Positions 1 through 11,270 of a stretch of DNA of 64,000 nucleotides are shown piece after piece. The notes under the pieces were generated by a model that saw only the letters and a program-made list of their open reading frames with translations, was not told the origin of the DNA and made no database searches. Numbering within the stretch: the stretch's first letter is position 1; every line of letters begins with the position of its first letter. The stretch lies in the NCBI GenBank assembly GCA_023853785.1, contig JAJIRX010000668.1, positions 372,001 through 436,000 on the forward strand, written 5' to 3'. The DNA comes from Psilocybe azurescens (taxonomy: Eukaryota > Basidiomycota > Agaricomycetes > Agaricales > Agrocybaceae). A program made the translations under genes and the position numbers.

Positions 1-513
1 CGGCGAAATCATCGTGCGTTGGATAAGAGGCTGCCAAACTTCGCTGCTGGCTTGACTAAAGATAGAGGCACTTAAAAAGGATAATGGATCGGGGGTCTGC
101 TGAATAAGGACAGAAAGGGTTCTCAGACAACATCATTAAATTCGGCCCTACTTTCATTGTCAGTTCGTAGTTGATTCATATTCCTGAAATTTGTCGGTTA
201 CCTCGTCTTTGCTCCATAAGTAAGATAGACATAAGATATTCATGTCTGTAGCGTGTATCGCTTTTTACGTGTCAAAATTTCCACATAAATCCGACCCTTA
301 TCAGAAACTCAAAATACCTAAAACAATCACGATAATCAATGAACCGTGATAGCCTCGAGTCGGCGCTAATTGTGTTTTCTTCTTAGTGCCCTTAATCGAT
401 TCTCCTAATGGTAATCATTCCAAACATACGCATGATTGGAGATATCTACATAAGTGCACAAATATCCATGAACATACCCATCCCTCTTCACCACCTGTAC
501 AATAAGATTCAAG
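1..513. other. Intergenic, window edge
   Basis: No convincing coding region, RNA gene or repeat is visible here. The DNA is AT-rich. The last part is probably the promoter of the membrane-protein gene that begins at 514. Confidence 0.5.
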
Positions 514-1822
514 ATGGGTACAATGAACACTTCTCAACTCAATTATGTTTCGGATATGTGTGAATCAGTGCTATATGGTAAGGAAATCATCTGTCTTTTA
601 TGCACATAGCTCTGAATAATCTACCTTTAGGCGCTTTCTCCCTACTAATTCTGGTTGTCATCTGGATTCTTCTGTAGGTAGAGCATCACTCTCTTTGCAA
701 TTGCTCCCTAAAGTTCGAAAATTTAGAACCACCAAGGAAATGTCCAAAATACACAAAGTCATGTTTTGGGCCAGTATTTTGATGTGGGTACTCGCAACCG
801 TACATTTGGGACTCCTCATACAGCGACTATCCTTGGGGACGACGACTCTTTGGGAAGTGAAAATGGCTGTGTCTGTGGTCACACTACAGGTAATTGAGAC
901 CTTCCTTTTCCTAATGGAACCATCCTACAACAGATCGATTAATTGGCAAATCAGTTTATGATCAGCGACCTAATTTTAATTTGGCGTGTCTATGCCGTCT
1001 GGAACAGAGACTACCGGCCAACAATTATTCCAGCGATCTTGATGATTGGTGCAGCTGGTACTTTACTTCCTCCTTCATTGCACTCCTGAACCCTATCTTA
1101 CTCCAACTCAGCTGTGAGATTTTGTGTAGTTGTCGATGAGACGGTAGTGCTCCCAGACCCGGCGGATTTCATCAATATTGCCAATACACTGTATTGCACT
1201 GCTTCTATTGCAGGGAGAATCAGGTAAATCTCTTCTTTCAATGTAACTCTTTATAACTCCAGTTTAAACATCAAGTTTCGTAGCTACTTACAGTGCGGCA
1301 TTAACGAAATTGTTTCAACATTACCCATTAGAGGAAAGAGAAATGTGTACGAAGGTGCATTGCTCATGATCATAGAATCCGGAGCTCTTTACACGCTGTC
1401 CCTGGTCAGTTTGCAACACGGTTTAGGTCTCTATTGTGCTTACATATGCTTAGATTGTTGCTGTAATAGTCGACAAGGTTCACAGTCCAGGCATTCATGT
1501 CATTCTGAATATTACCATGCCTTTGACTGTGAGCGGTTTATTAATCTTAAGCACTCTCCAGCTAACTTAGATTGGTCTGTAGGGTATTCTTCCAACATTG
1601 ATCCTTCTTCTTGTCTATTTCGAGCTCGTGCCTGGCACACGTGCTTCAACCTCCAGCTCGGCTCTCACGGCCAGTGACGAATTCAAAACTGATTCTGGCC
1701 CCAATTTTGTAGAGGGTTGTTCGAGAATGGGTGAGGCCATACCAGAGAGAGCTGATAATATTTTGAAGGTAGAATCCAGTGACGATGAGATTCAAAAGAA
1801 GTGCAATAGATGCATGGTTTGA
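514..1822 (+). CDS. Multi-pass integral membrane protein of a basidiomycete family
   Basis: This is a spliced gene whose product resembles the large Agaricomycete family of about seven-helix membrane proteins of unknown function (receptor-like in topology). A start at 514 gives a short N-terminus, and a donor at 578 leads to a hydrophobic helix from 631 (AFSLLILVVIWILL). Further helices follow around 760-890. The stretch DLILIWRVYAVWNRDYRP (about 965-1020), typical of the family, comes after an intron that begins at 892. Another helix near 1350-1410 contains ALLMIIESGALYTLSLV. The tail is hydrophilic and ends NRCMV. The frame has to shift by one base near 672-677 and again near 1050, each consistent with one missing base, so the annotated protein would be broken as the sequence stands. 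Family assignment rests on motif memory. Intron borders after 1060 are uncertain. It could be a pseudogene. Confidence 0.5.
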
Positions 1823-2891
1823 AATTATCGTTACCAGCTGCTACGATAATTTTCAATATTATTTAGGAAGGCTGGCCCTCACATCTTTATATTTATTAAT
1901 ATACCATAAGTACCTTTTGCGCTATTACTTTGACACACATTGACCAGTCTTTCTCCCTTTGGAATAACACGACATTAATGAATCCATTTCCAGACCTTCC
2001 GTGATATTACTTATATTCGAAGATAATTTGAACCTTCCTCAATAAGCAAGTGTTCAAAGAATTAGTCAACGTCTTCCGAGGAAGGGTGTGTAAGGACACT
2101 AGCTCAATTAAAGCTGTAGTACTGTGCCGTCGGCGCCGCTTGCCATTTGATTGTCCACTGTACGTGCTCGGCCAGTAATATGTCGGCATATGCCGACCAC
2201 AGCACCTCAAATCTTTTTGAAGCTGAAACGCTTGACTTACTCCTTCGTATTCAGATATCTGAGATTCTAAGTTATTCAATCTCGCGGCCATACTCGTGTA
2301 TGTCTTGTAGCGGGATGTGCCTCTCCACTGGCAAATGCTTCACCACTCCGTTGGTATCGGTACCATTCATTGACTCACTTGTTTCTCCGTAATTGAACCA
2401 TATCTCAGGATGGACATTTTCAGTGCTACTCCGTATATGGGCATCTGTACCTCCGGTGAGACCAGTGCCGGTGGGATGCTGGAAATTCCACACCATACTG
2501 TTTGATGTTCGATGTCTTTGTCATCGAGTCCTTAGGTCCCCATTGCCCGGAGTACTAGCTGATTAGCCAGGGATGTCAGGGTTCTTCTTACATCTCACGA
2601 TAACAGGAGGCGTTTGTATCTGGTAAGTGTTGTAATTGGTGACCTATTACGGATGAGTCTGGTGACAGTGAAACTTGATTTCTGATATCCATCATTTCAA
2701 AGAAAACGAGCCAAAGATAGCCACACCATCTGGACTGGCGTTATATAAAAGGAATAATATACGTTGAGTGATTTCTACCCATCCTTTCTCTGTAGTACCC
2801 TGGCCTGAAGGCGGTTCTGTTTGTGCGTATGCTATCTGATGAAAATCGGATTCTAAATACTCATGATTCTTGTCGAGCAAAGGTCTCCTCA
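1823..2891. other. Intergenic with coding-like minus-strand remnant
   Basis: No gene can be named here. On the minus strand, two overlapping open stretches (about 2496-2272 and 2291-2007) read as low-complexity-free protein, for example VKHLPVERHIPLQDIHEYG followed in another frame by NNLESQISEYEGVSQAFQ. They could be exons or the remains of a decayed gene. The rest looks non-coding. Confidence 0.25.
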
Positions 2892-4531
2892 ATGTCCTTC
2901 CGAGACTTGCCATTAGAACTGGTCACCATAATTGTCGACCACTTTTACGACGATACAAAATCACTGAACCTCATTTCGCTCGTTTCTCGACCGTGCTTAG
3001 ATGCATGTCGCACTCATCTGTTCAAAATAATACGCATGAACACCCTCAATCCGTCATTCAACTACAAGTGCGCTTTTTGGAGCGCCTTCCTCAAGCGGTC
3101 CTCTGCGGTCCTGCCGTATGTCAGGGAACTGGAACTGGGTCCTCCTGTATTTCAGCTCTGCGCTCGAGACTTTACCATGGGTTCAAGCCACTGGGTAGAT
3201 GTCGTGGATAGTGGACTACCTTCGATCCACAACGAGTGTGTCGAACTCATACTCTCGGGGGCCACAAATGTTCATAGAGTCGCCCTTCGATTCGAATACC
3301 AATCATGGAAAAACTTTTCGCCTTCCTTCCAACGGGCTGTTGTGGATCTCATAAGAAGAGACTCTGTATCATCTCTGACCATAGAGGACATTGTAGCCTT
3401 TCCGATCCAAATCCTCAGCCACTGCAGGCGATTACGCGATCTTTCGCTTTTTGTGTGGATAGCACTCTCGACGAGTTCAATCCTATGCAACCCCCAAGAT
3501 CTGTCGACTTAAAGGATGTACCAAAGGGATGCCTGCAGTCTCTTACCCTGTTTGAATCCGACGGCTGCATCACATCTCTGGAACGCGTACTATCTGCCCC
3601 AGAGTCCTATCTGGCTGTATCAAACCTCCGAAGGCTTTCAGTGAACATGACAGGCTCAGACGGCCAACTTGCACTAATGGAATTATCTAATTCTGCAAGA
3701 TCAATCACTACTCTTGAGCTTCGTCTCTCCGATCATAAAGGCATGTCAAATCAAGAACATCTACACGGTGTTACGTACTTATTCTATTTTCTTAGGATAC
3801 AAATATTGCGACTTAACTGGCTTTACAAGTTTGCGAACCTTGTTCATCAGCATCTCCTACTACAGCTGCTATCGACCATTGCAAGCTCTAGCCCTATTTT
3901 TCACCAAATTTCGATCTACAAGTCATTTAACGGAGTTGTCAATCCTTCTTAGATTGGAAGTCGAGAACTCCGATAGATCCTCACCATCCTCACAGGAACT
4001 AACACGGATATGTAGCAGCAAGGATTGGCAGCTTGTTCAACAAAGTCTAGTCCTCAGCCATTCCTTCCTCTTGCTAAACAAGTTGAATATAGTCTTCCGG
4101 CCTAGAGACGTTGCGACAATTACAAGCGATTATCTGAATCTCTCGTTGCATCTCTGCTTGCTCCAGAGCATGCCAAATCTATACGCGTTGACGAATCCAA
4201 CAATCAAAATACATGATGGTGCGTAGCTATTACCCCATGTGATGACGGTCTTCAAATGTTAGATGACGACGTCCAATGACAGACCGGTTTGAGCAATACG
4301 TGCACATTTGATACCTATCATATAACAATATGTTGAACAGATTAAATCACCGCTATCCATGCTCTATAGGTTTTGATGCACGTATTCTTCGAGTGTTCCT
4401 TTGATTGCATGCTAGACAGGGCGTCTTTCCACTATAACCTCAATTGGACCTCGACTCAACTTCGAGAAGGTGAACACCTGCAACCGGGAGCAGCGCTCCA
4501 TATAGGATGTGAAACAAGTCAGTGCGAGTAA
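2892..4531 (+). CDS. F-box/LRR-like protein, apparent frameshift
   Basis: The product opens with an F-box-like segment right after the ATG at 2892 (MSFRDLPLELVTIIVDHFYDD, then LNLISLVSRPCLDACRTHLF). That is the usual position in Agaricomycete F-box proteins, which act as substrate adaptors of SCF ubiquitin ligases. An in-frame upstream ATG exists at 2823. Leucine-rich helices and strands follow (LRDLSLF; LQSLTLFESD; LRRLSVNMTG; ITTLELRLSDH). The frame must change at the T5 run 3448-3452: one extra T would join LSLF to CVDSTLDEFN. A likely intron of about 55 nt with a GC-AG border spans about 3741-3795. Another begins at the GTGCGT near 4220. The last exon (about 4370-4531) reads VFFECSFDCMLDRASFHYNLNW and ends with TAA. 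The target protein is unknown. Confidence 0.6.
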
Positions 4532-4559
4532 TCATCTGTATCGTTCGTGAGGATCAATA

Positions 4560-5070
4560 CTGGACACAATTTCTCAACGGCGCTTACCTCTCCATCGAGG
4601 TACCTTCGCTTGCTCAAAATTCGTTCGTAAACGTCCAACCTTGCGTTGAGTTGATCAGCCTTTTGGCAACCAATTCCTTGTCCGTGGCTTTGCCTCGTAA
4701 TCTAGTTGAGATATCAGTATCACGTCCAACAGATTGTAAGGAGTCTTACGGTTTGAAAATACCCTCCACAGCAATCTTTTCGGCGAAGTCGGCAAAGGTG
4801 TATAACTCGATTATAGTAGCCTGCTGGAATAAAACGTTGGGTTTGGCTTTCGAACAGGAAGAATCCGTCGCCACCCTAGATGAAGTCACAATGACTCCAA
4901 ATGTATTTTTCTGTCGAGGAACTCTGGTGTTTTGTGCTCGCGGTTGCGGAGATCAACGGACTTCACTTCGTATGGAACCCCCTTTTCGTAGAGAACCAAT
5001 TGTGTACGAAGACCACAGGGAGCAAGTGGGTCGGTGAGAAGTTGCAGAACTATAGCATCTCTTTGAAACC
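4560..5070 (-). pseudogene. Decayed phi-type glutathione S-transferase
   Basis: Read on the minus strand, this is a relic of the same GST family as the genes at 13582 and 25987. The N-terminal thioredoxin-like part is clear (RTQLVLYEKGVPYEVKSVDL, then REHKTPEFLD), equivalent to LHEKGVQFVLKPV and SEHKTPEYLEK of the 13.6 kb copy. The frame then breaks near 4905. GGDGFFLFESQ (for DDDGFILYESR) and VLFQQATIIELYTFADFAEK (for ALFEQAASIE...) follow. After another one-base break, LNARLDVYERILSKRRYLDGE matches AKLDVYDKILSKQKYLAGD. The last conserved block (DLFHLP...RPSW) is missing: the relic stops where the last exon of the convergent F-box gene lies. No intact start, and several stops and shifts. Confidence 0.75.
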
Positions 5071-7011
5071 ATCTGATAAAGAACTTCGTACCAAGCCTGG
5101 AGAATAAAGACGTCAGGTGAGATGGAAATTGTCGAAGACTGACAATGCACCTGCATGCTCTATGATTCATGCTTTATACTCTGACGATATTGTTCGATGT
5201 ATTACTAATGTGCTCATAAGAGTAGGACCTAAGTGAACGGAAACGGCAAAGACGCCTGACTGTACAACAGTACGCAAAACGAAACCTTGTTTTGAGATGG
5301 CGTGGCGTGACATTTGCAACAAATGTAGACGTTGTTGCAAGGTCATTACTGGTCGTCCGATCTTGCAGGGTCATTTCATACATTTCACGGGTTAAAGAAA
5401 GGAAGTGATATAGGGAAGGTCAAGGACAACTTGTTTGTGACTGCAAAGTACGAGTTATTTCTGGCAAGATTCAAGAAAACTGTGACGATCTCTTGTTTGG
5501 TTCCGTTGTGTTGATGTTGTTAGGAACGGCCCCGGCTTTCCAGCACATTCTCTGACCTTCCCATCCTTCTTGCATCCTTCCGCACTCGTCTCAACGCTCA
5601 AGCACAACTCGCAAGGTGTATATTCTCTTCGATCTTTCACAGTTCTGCATATGCATCTGAATCATGAATACAGAAAATGGAAAGGTCGTCATAGATCTGC
5701 TCAGTCCTCTTTCGAACGGTTCGCCTGGAGCATGGGAACCTAAAGGGGAGTAAGCTATATACCTGTTCCGGTTGTCGGTACAGTGAATGCACCATGAAGG
5801 CCAGGAGTCAGGATATCATTGTAGTCCAAAGGGATTACCGTATTTTTCACTAGACTCATTTGGACACCTGCGACCGCATGGAGATACAGGTGGTTTTAGT
5901 AGGCTCCCGGTCCAGTAACCAATTTAGGTTTCTCACCGTCCAGTGCCGACGGCCGTCCCAACCTACTCTCACCTGTTCCGGGCACATGGCCGCAAGGGGC
6001 CTGAAGTTGGGGTGTGAATTTGAAGTTGGAGCCTTCACCTTCCTTCCCGTCCACCTCGCCCAATTGCTAAATCCACACGATCGGCGTTACGCTTTGTGCT
6101 CAGCTTTGAAGCTGACACTAACATCCAGAAACTACAGCAACGTCTTGTTTCCCCTTGCTCCGATCTCTCACCGTTTATCTCTTTTGTCGCATTCGCGATC
6201 ATCTTACCAGTATCCTCAACCTCTTCTAGCAAATCGGGCACGAGGCTTGTATATACGTCAACTTACTCCACCTGTGTGATACGCACGGAACGAAGATTCC
6301 TAAACAAACGTCGCCGAATAGAGGTTTCCTTGGGTTTCTTGTTCCCTTCATCCCCCCCCGCGAGAGTGGTTGATTACTCGTCCCCATTCCCAAGTGCCAC
6401 GCAGCCCTTCCACTATCCCTCTTTGCTCTGCAAGATCTCTGCTTAGCACCAGCTTAACGAGAGCTGAGGCTGAGGAATTTCTTGCACGTAGCTACTTGAC
6501 TGCAAATTTACCAACGGAGCCGCAGTTTTTGGTGCCGGACTGCCGCCTACACTCGTTCCCAAACTCTCTGATCTATAGCTTGCCTGCGGCTAAATCTATC
6601 TTATATATCGATTGGGAGTTTGATTTCACCCTGACCTCGCTGCGAAGAACACGTTCATGCCTGGAGGCGAAGCCTTGCGAAGATCCATCGATCATTCTTG
6701 TTCAAGGTCACGGCCTCATTTACGATACAGAGGTAGTACGATAACTACAAAAAGGTCATCCTCACCCGGCCATTTAGGTCCCTTCTCTCACTTGCAACAC
6801 GTACCCTCCTCCAAATTAGAACTCGCTGACGGATCAGACCTTCCACTCACTTCTCCTCATCAAAGTCATATCCACCTCGGACTGCCCATTTCCATTCCTT
6901 AAAATCTGCGTCATATTACTCCCTCGATTTCGAAGACCCATCGGTTCATATATCTTTTTCTCTCTCGATACACGCTAATCCTTACTCTTGAACGTCCACT
7001 GACAACACAAA
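5071..7011. other. Long intergenic/leader region
   Basis: No supported gene. Several open frames exist on both strands (for example 5860-6279) but they lack family resemblance and look like chance. The last 120 bases before 7012 are pyrimidine-rich (TCTTTTTCTCTCTCG near 6953-6967), as is common just upstream of fungal start codons, and probably form the promoter and 5' leader of the alpha-crystallin-like gene. Confidence 0.45.
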
Positions 7012-7937
7012 ATGCCTCAGCTCTCATCTGCCCAGCCAGCCTCCTCACAGAAGTCATACACAACGTCGCCAGTCTCCCCGACATCGCCCTACACCTCGGC
7101 GGACTACTCATATTTCTCTCCGCAAGCCCCATTCACCAGTCCCAGCCCAAGCACCAGCAGCGGCACCTTAAGTGTTCCAAATTCTCCATATGTCAACGTT
7201 GGCTCCGGACATGGCTACAAGCCCCCGTCACAAGGCTCCGGCACAACAACGACCACGACCACGACCTCGCCTGGTGGCCCCGTCATTACCGCCACTATGA
7301 CTACGCGCAATTCGAGCGGTGTCAACAATGTCAGTAGTGCCGGTGGCGGCGGCGGCTACAGTGGCTATCCATCGTACCAGCCGCATGCTAACAGCAATCA
7401 CGATGTGCTACAACAGTTCGCGCTCCACATACCGCCCCCGCCTCCATTGTCGCTATCTCACTCCGCCCAGCGTAATCCTTCGGCCTCTTCGATGGACTCG
7501 CGGAGCTTCTCTGGATCTCCTCAGATGTCACTCTCGAGCACCCCTGTGCAGCACACGCTGAGTGTGCAGCTACCGCGGAACGTCCAGCCAGAAATGGTCA
7601 CAATATCAGCGAATAAAGGCGATCGAATAAGAGTCGTGGCCGATGCGTGGGGTGGTGGAAATGAATGTGAGTCCGCCCTCGCTTTTGGATGTTCCGCGGC
7701 ATCTTCCCTTGTTTTTGAATTTATCAACGGGCACTAACGACTAATGTTTTCCTCCTTCCTTTCTTCTTCCGGGCTCGCCTGCGAATCTGTAATGTTCCTG
7801 CAGGCCACTACGAATGGCAGATCAGCTTCCCGCCGCACGATATCGATATGGGCGCCGTGCACGCTCGGTTTGATCCCGATGGGCGGTTGACGCTCGAAGT
7901 CAGAAGAAGAGCTGCAGCTAGGGCGCGTTACCTTTAG
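7012..7937 (+). CDS. Alpha-crystallin/Hsp20-like domain protein
   Basis: Two exons encode 262 residues: 7012-7666 and 7804-7937, with an intron GTGAGT...CTGCAG at 7667-7803 that joins the frame cleanly (TGC-CAC-TAC). The first about 180 residues are Ser/Thr/Pro-rich and disordered, with a Thr run, a Gly run and a Pro run. The C-terminal about 75 residues form the conserved part. It begins LSVQLPRNVQPEMVTISANK and continues GDRIRVVADAW, then HYEWQISFPPHDIDMGAVHA and FDPDGRLTLEVRRR. The layout (strand, A.F..DG.L.I..RR end) is that of the alpha-crystallin/Hsp20 fold, found in small heat-shock chaperones. The long disordered N-terminus suggests a regulatory or co-chaperone-like member rather than a classic small Hsp. 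The exact function is not known to me. Confidence 0.75.
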
Positions 7938-9449
7938 GGACTCCACACCGTACCCACTCTCGGGAGACATCAGCGCCCTCAAACCTCGAATGCAGAGCTG
8001 TGATTGGTGCACCTAACCCACATCGGATCGACGTGTCTACTGTACTTTTTGAAAGCGAGGACGACGACGGAGACACGTGCCATGGGACACATGGACAAAG
8101 TGGAGTTGAGGATCCGAGATCAGTTTGCTCATTTTTTATGTGGCGTTGGGCCCTTGCGGGGGGGTACTTATTCCCGATTGCTATGATTCCAAATTCTAGA
8201 TTTTTTTGGTCTTACGGGTCTTCAGTCGAGTTTTTGCGTTGAAAAAAAATTCACGGCCGTTTTCTGCGAGCCCCAGTAGAAGTGGCTGGTAGGTTTTGGG
8301 GCCTACCCCACCGATCTTCCACGGTGCTCTCGGTAAACTCGACGTAACTCGATGAACGGCCCCGGACACGACCTCTCTATGTATCTCTTTATACATGATC
8401 CGAAATTATGACCGGCTGGCACGAATTATGATGGAGGATATACAATGAGACTGGAGCACCACAGGCGGGCTCTGAACTACATTATTACCGTATACGTCGA
8501 GCGATGACTCGTATTTACTAGTCAATTCTATGCAGTTTTCCTTGTTGTGACTTGAATAAATGAAGAGTTGAACTTCACTACGAAGTAACGACCAAACCGG
8601 CAATTAACATCTCATTCGACTCGAAGAAACATTAATATATTGCTTCAAAATTCGATCCTCACAACGTGTACGAGAGCAGGCAAGCTAATTCAGATTTCAT
8701 CCGAGTCCAAGCCCACCTTACTTCAGCGGTATTCACCTCGGGCACAGGGCCATTGACATCCGGACGGGCCAAGCAACGGGTAAGCACCGCAAGCAGAACA
8801 TTCTCAATCTCAACATCAGAGAGTTCTATGTCCATCGACCGAGATGATTCTTCACATGAAGATGAAAATACACCATTAAAACCACGCATATGATCATAGA
8901 TGACATAGCAACAGAAAGTCATTACACCTTATAATTAAAGTAATTAACAGCCAACGTCAAGATATTTAATGAAAAGGCACATGTAATTTTCCCCACATGA
9001 AATCTTCTCTGCAGATAACATCATCCATGACCACATACTTATAACATGTAACATCTCTCCTTTTCCGTCTCGTCGACGATCGAGCACGAGACTAGGAACT
9101 TTGAACATGAGTTTAAAGATGCGATTGATTCGCAGAGATATGACGTTCAAATGTTTCAACTACATCAACGTTCACCCATTCGAATTCAACGGCGATAATG
9201 GATGAAGCCATAACATATCCGGAATAAGTGGTCTGGGACTTCAGAGATAAAGATAGTTTTGGGCCTTCACGCAGTGGCTGACACTACTAATCAAAAAGAA
9301 AAGTTCGACCAAAACGCAGCCTCTGGCCTGAATTCCAGCCTGGGTGGCTGACGAAAATTTGAATTCGATTATATGGCTACATTCCGGCCGGCTTCTCTGG
9401 TTCTGGCAGGCCTGCGTCGTCCACGAACGAAAACGAACACGCAAACACG
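7938..9449. other. Intergenic
   Basis: The first few hundred bases are the 3' untranslated region of the upstream gene. A minus-strand open stretch at 8922-8659 (IELSDVEIENVLLAVLTRCL...) looks weakly coding but has no recognisable family. No RNA gene or repeat was seen. Confidence 0.35.
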
Positions 9450-10955
9450 ATGGGCAACTTATACAGAAAACCACATCTCTTCTTGGGACTACTGATCACC
9501 ATACCTCTCGTCGCAGCCCAAAACCTCAGAACGACGACACTTTTCCCCCTACCCAGCATCCCCACCGTCTCGGCCATAGCCATCCAGCCCGTTCAATCGA
9601 CCCAGTCATTTCAGCCACCACAATCCATCCAACCAAGCCAGCCAATCGCCTTGAACACCTTAGTCGCAGCGCCGTCCGGGTTCCCCTCTCCCCTCCCGGA
9701 CGGCGTAGCCTGTACAGCCTCCGGAAAGCCCATCCCCTGCTCCCCAAAGAACGTCAAATTGAATCCCTCAACGCACAAGCTCATCTCCGAGTGCGTCGAG
9801 ACCTCCTTTTGCGCCGCGCCGCCTGGTTCGCCCGTCAACGCCACAGGCCTCGGCGTGTGCTTCCCGCGACTGTGCAGGCGCGATGAGTACCATTCGGGTA
9901 CGGCACGTACGGTGGAGGTCAGGGCAGGAGGAAGAACGCGACCCAAATTCCAATTCCTCCCATGTGTCCGAAAGGGACGTTCTGTCCGGATACTGGTAGT
10001 GGGTGTCGCCTGGAGGTCGAGATCGGAGGCACATGCGAGCTGGCACGCGACGAACAGTGTATGACTCCCCACCAAACCCAAATATCAGCGCAAAGGAAAA
10101 CAAAGCGATTTGTCTGAACACGGTGTGCATGTACGCTGTTCTTTTTCTTGCTCTACGTCGCTTCCACTTTTGCGTGTTATTGATTGATGCTATGATCTTT
10201 TTGATAGGGCAGCAACGCAGCCTTTGGGCGCGCGTTGCACGATTGAGAACACGACGTACGTCAGCGACCTCAACAAAGGAGCCGCTGGAGGTGGCCAATT
10301 CATAAGCTACGTCATCAAACACGACTGCCTCGCACCTAATCTGTTCTGCGATCCAACGGGAAGCACAGACGGTCCAATCTGCCAGAAGATGAAGAACTTG
10401 AAAGAAAAATGTAGATTCGATGGGGAATGCCGATCTGTGAGCCCATCTTTTCTACAAACAGTCCAGAATCCAATTCAAAATTGACGGATGCGTTATTTGA
10501 ACTAGAACAACTGCGCTGAAATGTCGAACACTTGCACACTAGCGCCAGAGACGACATTCCAACTCGCGCCCTGGCAATGGCTAGCTACAATTATGTCCAT
10601 CGTCCTCCGTAAGTCCATTAGAAAGGAACTCACCTGTGAAAACTCACCAATCCATGTGCCATATCATTCCCAGTGCTAGCCTCCGCGAGTCTCGTACTTG
10701 CCTTCTTCCATCGACGACGACGGTACGTTCGATACCACGAACTGCAAGAGTATTATTATGAGCAAATGAGGTAGGCAGACAAAAGTCATGCACCCATAGC
10801 ACCGAAGGCTTGCTGACCAATTGCCAAAAAGTTTGCGGCGCTCGATATTGGCTCTTCACGCCGCCGCCGCCGCCGAAAAGAACTTGGGGAGCAAAAGGTC
10901 CAACAAAGAGAGCGTGGCCAACACTGGAAGTAGAGAAAGGTCGCATTTAGTATGA
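9450..10955 (+). CDS. Secreted Cys-rich type I membrane protein
   Basis: The product starts with a signal peptide (LFLGLLITIPLVAAQ, residues about 10-24). Next come a Gln/Ser/Pro/Ile-rich linker and a cysteine-rich outer domain with many spaced Cys (VACTASGKPIPCSPK; ECVETSFCAAPPGSP; GVCFPRLCRRDE; MCPKGTFCPDTGSGC; GTCELARDEQ; APNLFCDPTGS). One membrane helix near the C-terminus follows (WLATIMSIVLLLASASLVLAFF) and then a basic stop-transfer HRRRRY and a short cytoplasmic tail. Introns: about 10040-10214, from 10437, from 10608 and from 10770, all GT-AG. The frame has to shift at CC 9890-9891 (one C missing), since the next Cys block reads only in the neighbouring frame. The architecture suggests a cell-surface sensor or adhesin. 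No known enzyme motif is present. Confidence 0.65.
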
Positions 10956-11270
10956 CTCACTCGATATATAATGGAGGCGATGTTCAAGGCCCTTCTTGTT
11001 TGTTTTTCGGGCTTGGATCGGTGTGGATCTTCGTTCTGATATATTCTGTGAGGTTTGTTGCATTGTGAAGGTTTCTATGTAATCATATGCAAGTCGATCG
11101 AAGTTAGCTGTGGTGGTGGTGATAAATAGATTGTTAAATAATGGTTAAAAGGTATAAACACATCGACTAGATATTCTGCAACAAAAATGTCAGCTAGCTG
11201 TAGAACTCATTGAAAGAGAGAACAGGAAACGCGAATCAGTAAACACCACATCAGGATGATGGGGTCGAAA
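10956..11270. other. Convergent 3' region
   Basis: Short gap between the convergent 3' ends of the membrane-protein gene and the palmitoyltransferase gene. Only untranslated sequence is seen. Confidence 0.5.

Noticed and set aside
5860..6279. 139-codon open frame on the plus strand
   Set aside because: No motif, odd composition and overlapping open frames on both strands. It lies in the long promoter region of the alpha-crystallin-like gene.
9526..10322. Long minus-strand open frames opposite the secreted membrane protein
   Set aside because: They mirror the GC-rich coding exon and lack any family similarity; the plus strand has the signal peptide, Cys pattern and helix.
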